NCBI GenBank assembly: GCA_964017155.1
Contig: OZ024867.1
Location: 27,549,609 to 27,613,608, forward strand
From: Oasisia sp. SBJ-2009
Lineage: Eukaryota; Annelida; Polychaeta; Sabellida; Siboglinidae
Length of the DNA: 64,000 nucleotides
Reading direction: 5' to 3'
Numbering within the stretch: position 1 is the first letter of the stretch; each line of letters begins with the position of its first letter. A model generated the notes under the pieces. That model was given only the letters and a program-made list of their open reading frames with translations, was not told where the DNA came from and did not search any database. Shown here piece by piece: positions 60,481-64,000 of this stretch. The translations under genes and the position numbers were made by a program.

Positions 60481-60949
60481 TACACAGTAGAACTACCAGA
60501 TGTTGTAGTACACTTGCAGTGATGGTCAAACAAAGTCATCATCAACGTATCTATATTCACAATTGCGTCACTTCATAATCATAATTTGTTAGTGTACTCA
60601 AGGCAACATCGTATGCCACTGGAAAACTTGTTGTATCCTGGACAAAAGGGCTATTCCATTGGACTGCTTTATATAGATGCATTTATGGGAATCCAGTTGA
60701 ATAAGCTCTTCAGCGATGTCGCTACCATTTGCTTTACATCTTGCAAAGCGAGCAATATGTCTCTGTTTTTATAAAATATTAATTCATCAAAAGGTAAGTC
60801 GATTTGGTGAAGCTACCAGAATATTTGTGTTAATCTTCTTCTATTCACAGTCGTCGTTTTCATCGTGCAGTGTCTTTATTGCTTGTTTCTAAGGGGCAGC
60901 AAATGGCCTACCTAATTGTGGTTCACAATGTTAACCAGTTTTTCAAATT

Positions 60950-61990
60950 CCAAACAGGGAGGGAACTGAGTCACATGCTGCTATAAAAAGCAGAGGTCCA
61001 AAACGGTAGTTGTCTATTGTGCTGGTAATGGTGACAGTTTGGTCCACATGTTGTCTGTTTTCGCCATTTTGGGAATGTCGTACGCAGTTACATCTGTTTC
61101 TGGTGACTTAATTATGAAGAACACCTAGAACACCACGTGCTGTGAAGTCTGCATCAACACACCCATCTTGGTGTCAGCTTCTTCTTGGGTTTTACAGTTC
61201 AACGACTACTGATTGATTTCACTATACCTCACCATCGGCGAAACCTTCAACAACAGGAAATGTACAGGTTGTGTGTGCTTCAAGCCAGTGGGGTGCATAT
61301 CTGACCACATATTCAGAAAGAAAGATCTCTAGAGATTACTTGTGGATGGGACATTGGGGAACGTCTTCCGTGGAGGTAGAGGACACAACGCCAACCAATC
61401 AGTTGGTACTGCTTGCAAGGAGCTGTTGGTTATGTGCAGCGGTCTAGCTCAGCAGTTTTCACTGAGTTACCATCATCACAACTTTCAATTATTTCCATAA
61501 CAGTGTCTGTTCTCTTAAATAATATTAGAAATTGCTTAAGTACGCCAACGAAATTGCTAGTACGTTAAACGAACTAAATTAGCCCCTCCCCGTCACCATT
61601 TAAATGACAGCAATGACATTCCTAATATACACTGTGGTTGTTGTGGAAGTTCTGACACCAACTCGATTTGAACTTCTAATTGATGGCCCAGGACTGCACA
61701 TCTCTCCCGCTTTTCCTCCCCAGCACGTATACCCTCGATGAGCGAATTGTGCAGATCCACTTTTGCATGCAGCCCAGTAAATAGGTTGCTGAGTACATAT
61801 GGGTGAGCGTTGGGCTCGAACGAACTAGCCATATTATTAACAGCATGCTTGGTCAGAGCTCGCACATGTCTTCATCACTCCTTAATGTCAATTTCAGTAC
61901 TTCTTTGTGATAATTGTTTTCAGTTCTTTTGGACAAATCACTCATTTCTCGCATTACTTTCATATAGTCACACATGATACGCGCCTCATC
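60950..61990 (-). pseudogene. Remnant of a mobile-type uncharacterised gene (EEADT motif)
   Basis: Reading downward: VIDEARIMCDYMKVMREMSD then LSKRTENNYHKEVLKLTLRS; after a slip RALTKHAVNNMASSFEPNAH then YVLSNLFTGLHAKVDLHNSL, IEGIRAGEEKRERCAVLGHQ to a stop; much lower (about 61060-61200) QEEADTKMGVLMQTSQHVVF and IKSPETDV. The EEADT ... (K/S)(T/S)PDTDV pair is typical of a large group of uncharacterised invertebrate proteins that occur in many decayed copies. The two halves may be separate elements. Heavily broken. Confidence 0.5.
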
Positions 61991-62009
61991 AATAACCATC
62001 TGAAAAATA

Positions 62010-62240
62010 GCCATGTTAATATCAAGAAGTTTTCAAAAGCGTCCAATTTCTAAAATTATTCGTTTTATGGTGACATTGTTTGACCTCGGATTGACGTTTA
62101 CTGCACCCTGGGCAACTCTACGACAGGGACTTGCAGGACTTTCCAATGATATAACATTTGGGTATGTGCATGGGCGGCCATTTAAACTCCTAAAATATAG
62201 GAATCGCACCTTTCGACGATTTGCCGTTCTCCTGATTGGC
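62010..62240 (+). repeat. Interspersed repeat family D, copy 3 (partial)
   Basis: AGAAGTTTTCAAAAGCGTCC then AATTTCTAAAATTATTCG, TTTTATGGTGACATTGTTTG and TTTCCAATGATATAACATTT match 19780-19950. Confidence 0.85.
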
Positions 62241-62404
62241 ATCACAGGAAGTGATTAGTAATTACTTGGTATGGGCCATATCAAATTAGTAACAACAGCC
62301 ACACAGAAGAACAAGCGTGTAGGCAGCTTAATTATTTATAAAATATCTAACATTTGCCAGCATTGCAATAAATGTACTTTGAGACAATGCCACTATGTAT
62401 ATAT

Positions 62405-62580
62405 CAGGGATGGGTCAAGTACATGCAAATGTGACATCCACACATACAAATAATTTCAATTTTGTCAAGTCCTTGTAAAGTACGTGTTTATAAAGGTAGG
62501 CAAGTACAAGTTCTCTATGAAAGACCCAAGCACAAGAACACAATATTTAGAACATGTTATCAAGTACACGCAAGAAAATT
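62405..62580. mobile_element. Solitary hAT-like terminus
   Basis: CAGGGATGGGTCAAGTACATG followed by several CAAGTAC words (62470, 62505, 62565) has the look of one end of a hAT element. The matching opposite end was not found in the window. Confidence 0.4.
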
Positions 62581-63042
62581 GAACGCACTATATTTATTTT
62601 ATCATGGTGAAATCAAAGCGACGAAAACATAAAAGCAGTAGTATTGCGCATTTATTAATTACTTCAGGCAAGGCATAAAATACGGGTATATTGCCTCAAC
62701 AATTGGCACAGATGTCGGGTACTTCTGGTACACCGAACGAATATTCTGCGCTTAAACTTCGCATTAATTAGTTTACACCTGTCATTGTCTTAAGCCAAGC
62801 CAATTTAGTATAATGCAAATGTGTACAACAAAAATGAACTGTCTGAATGTCTGAAGCCGCTACACCTGATCAAGAGATAAGTCAGAGTCCGAAAAGAGAT
62901 CAGTCAGCATCTAAAATCGTACGTGGCACTGCATTAGCTGCCTCCAATGCAATTGTTCCGATGGGGTCATGAGTGAGTTGCGAAAGGCAGATGGCGGCGC
63001 TATGCCAGATCGCATTATTAGTATCAATAATTTCATCTGCAG

Positions 63043-63176
63043 CCGAACGTACGAACTATCATCAGGAGACGTACGGTCCAAATTCGAAATGCCTGGAACA
63101 CTCAGAACGATGGAAGAAGTCAGTACATTCCCAAGGGTCACAAGCTCAGAAATATGGAGGAGCCGGCTGTTACCGC
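63043..63176 (+). CDS. LMLN: LMLN-like exon h
   Basis: Acceptor TAATTTCATCTGCAG; donor GTGGGT at 63177 (a second GT at 63181 is possible but would add bases out of phase with the family). 134 nt; its first two bases complete the threonine begun in exon g. It encodes ERTNYHQETYGPNSKCLEHS, ERWKKSVHSQGSQAQKYGGA and GCYR. The NYG..SKC......W.........WG(A/S)GCY motif of LMLN proteins is clear, with GGAGCYR here. The next expected exon (VxCS..GL.V.V) was not found before the window ends. Confidence 0.88.
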
Positions 63177-63213
63177 GTGGGTACCCACAACTTAAAACTC
63201 ATTTTATGTACAC

Positions 63214-63218
<5 letters not shown>

Positions 63219-63280
<62 letters not shown>

Positions 63281-63320
63281 ACGTAATAATTTCACACACA
63301 CACATGCGCTCACACACACG

Positions 63321-63366
<46 letters not shown>

Positions 63367-63379
63367 TACACACACACAT
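63219..63379. repeat. (AT)n and (CA)n microsatellites
   Basis: AT at 63219-63271 and CA/CACGCA at 63292-63379, starting 43 bp after the donor of LMLN exon h. Confidence 0.97.
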
Positions 63380-63559
63380 GGCTCAATTAGTCACTTATGT
63401 AATAGGTAATACTGTACACACTTGAAAGCATTCACTCACTCAGCTTGTTTCATGGCAGTGGGAACAATACACCTTGACTTACAGTAAATGTAACGTTTAG
63501 TGTAGTTTTGCCTGCTGTACTTCTATGACATACATATATCATGTTTGCATATCAACAAC

Positions 63560-63850
63560 TGTTAGCGTCCTGGCTTCACTTGCATGGTCACAGCTTTACG
63601 TTGTTCTTGATCATCTAAATCCATGCTTTTTTGTCTCGTGTCATTGAAAGCGTCAGTCTCTAGTGTCATTGCTGATCTGCCCTTGGTGCCTCTACATCTA
63701 TGTGCAAGGTCAACTATAGTCATCGAATCTTCAGAGTCGCCTTGGATAACCGACATCGATGGAAACGGACATATGCCAAACGAAGACAAAAATCCATTCT
63801 GTCCTAGAACTGTTCCTGGTCCTTTGCAATCAATGCAGTCTCGCCGCTAG
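63560..63850 (-). CDS. Unidentified open reading frame, possibly a gene fragment
   Basis: About 95 codons open on the minus strand, containing GFLSSFGICPFPSMSVIQGD and SEDSMTIVDLAHRCRGTKGR, ending TMQVKPGR and a stop. Amino-acid use is protein-like and there is no simple repeat. The plus strand is also open over 63623-63850, so chance is possible. I recognise no family and see no exon boundary that decides it. It is not the next LMLN exon. Confidence 0.25.
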
Positions 63851-64000
63851 CATACCTTCTCTACATGAAGGAAACGTACGCCAGTTGGACGGATCTCTTT
63901 AAGCATTTACTAGGCCGGGAGCTCAGAACATGTATTTACGTTAAAAGCGCCAAGCTTTTAACATCGGAGTCGCGAGGTTGAATACCACATAAAACGTTCC
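63851..64000. other. Unassigned sequence at the window edge
   Basis: No feature recognised. The LMLN 3' exons are expected beyond this point. Confidence 0.3.

Overview
This is eukaryotic, animal DNA: AT-rich, almost free of long ORFs, crowded with (AT)n and other microsatellites, and packed with broken transposons of animal type (CR1/L2/Jockey-like LINEs, a Ty3/Gypsy fragment, a PIF/Harbinger element, hAT-like termini, a tRNA-headed SINE, fold-back elements). Several remnants belong to multi-copy, uncharacterised protein families that I associate with aquatic invertebrates. A marine invertebrate (mollusc or similar) with a large repeat-rich genome is the best guess; the species cannot be named from sequence alone.

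The one host gene I can support is a leishmanolysin-like (M8, LMLN-type) metallopeptidase on the + strand. It appears as eight small exons spread over 45.7 kb (17517-63176), with seven GT-AG introns whose phases agree at every junction; one intron is about 22 kb. The HExxH exon and the last exons are not visible and presumably lie outside the window. Two oddities stand out at the catalytic centre: the Met-turn methionine is replaced by leucine, and the loop before the third zinc-ligand histidine is shorter and arginine-rich. The first visible exon begins exactly at the terminus of a hAT-like element.

Layout: 0-9 kb, degraded LINE, a hAT-like non-autonomous element, a tandem duplication. 9.4-12.8 kb, a PIF/Harbinger transposase gene (three minus-strand exons) with a BESS-like exon on the opposite strand inside its intron, invaded by a palindromic fold-back element. 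13.5-17.5 kb, LINE 3' end joined to a Gypsy pol fragment, then a hAT-like element containing a MITE. 17.5-26.3 kb, LMLN exons 1-4 among repeats. 26.5-48.2 kb, the giant intron: one LINE (31.4-40.7 kb) split by a 0.7-kb repeat and by a 5.1-kb block with 0.6-kb inverted arms; that block carries a second LINE with an almost intact reverse transcriptase plus a minus-strand pseudogene. Then come a converging third LINE (minus), a second copy of the same pseudogene family (43.3-45.1 kb), a CAGGGGCG-ended element and a SINE. 48.2-63.2 kb, LMLN exons 5-8, separated by an array of a 13-bp motif in about 370-bp tandem units, a fold-back insertion, an antisense RTE-like LINE end and more remnants.

Apart from LMLN nothing here looks like a working host gene. 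The remaining coding sequence is transposon-derived and nearly all of it is frameshifted or truncated. Protein matches were recognised by eye and from memory of the families; no database search was possible.
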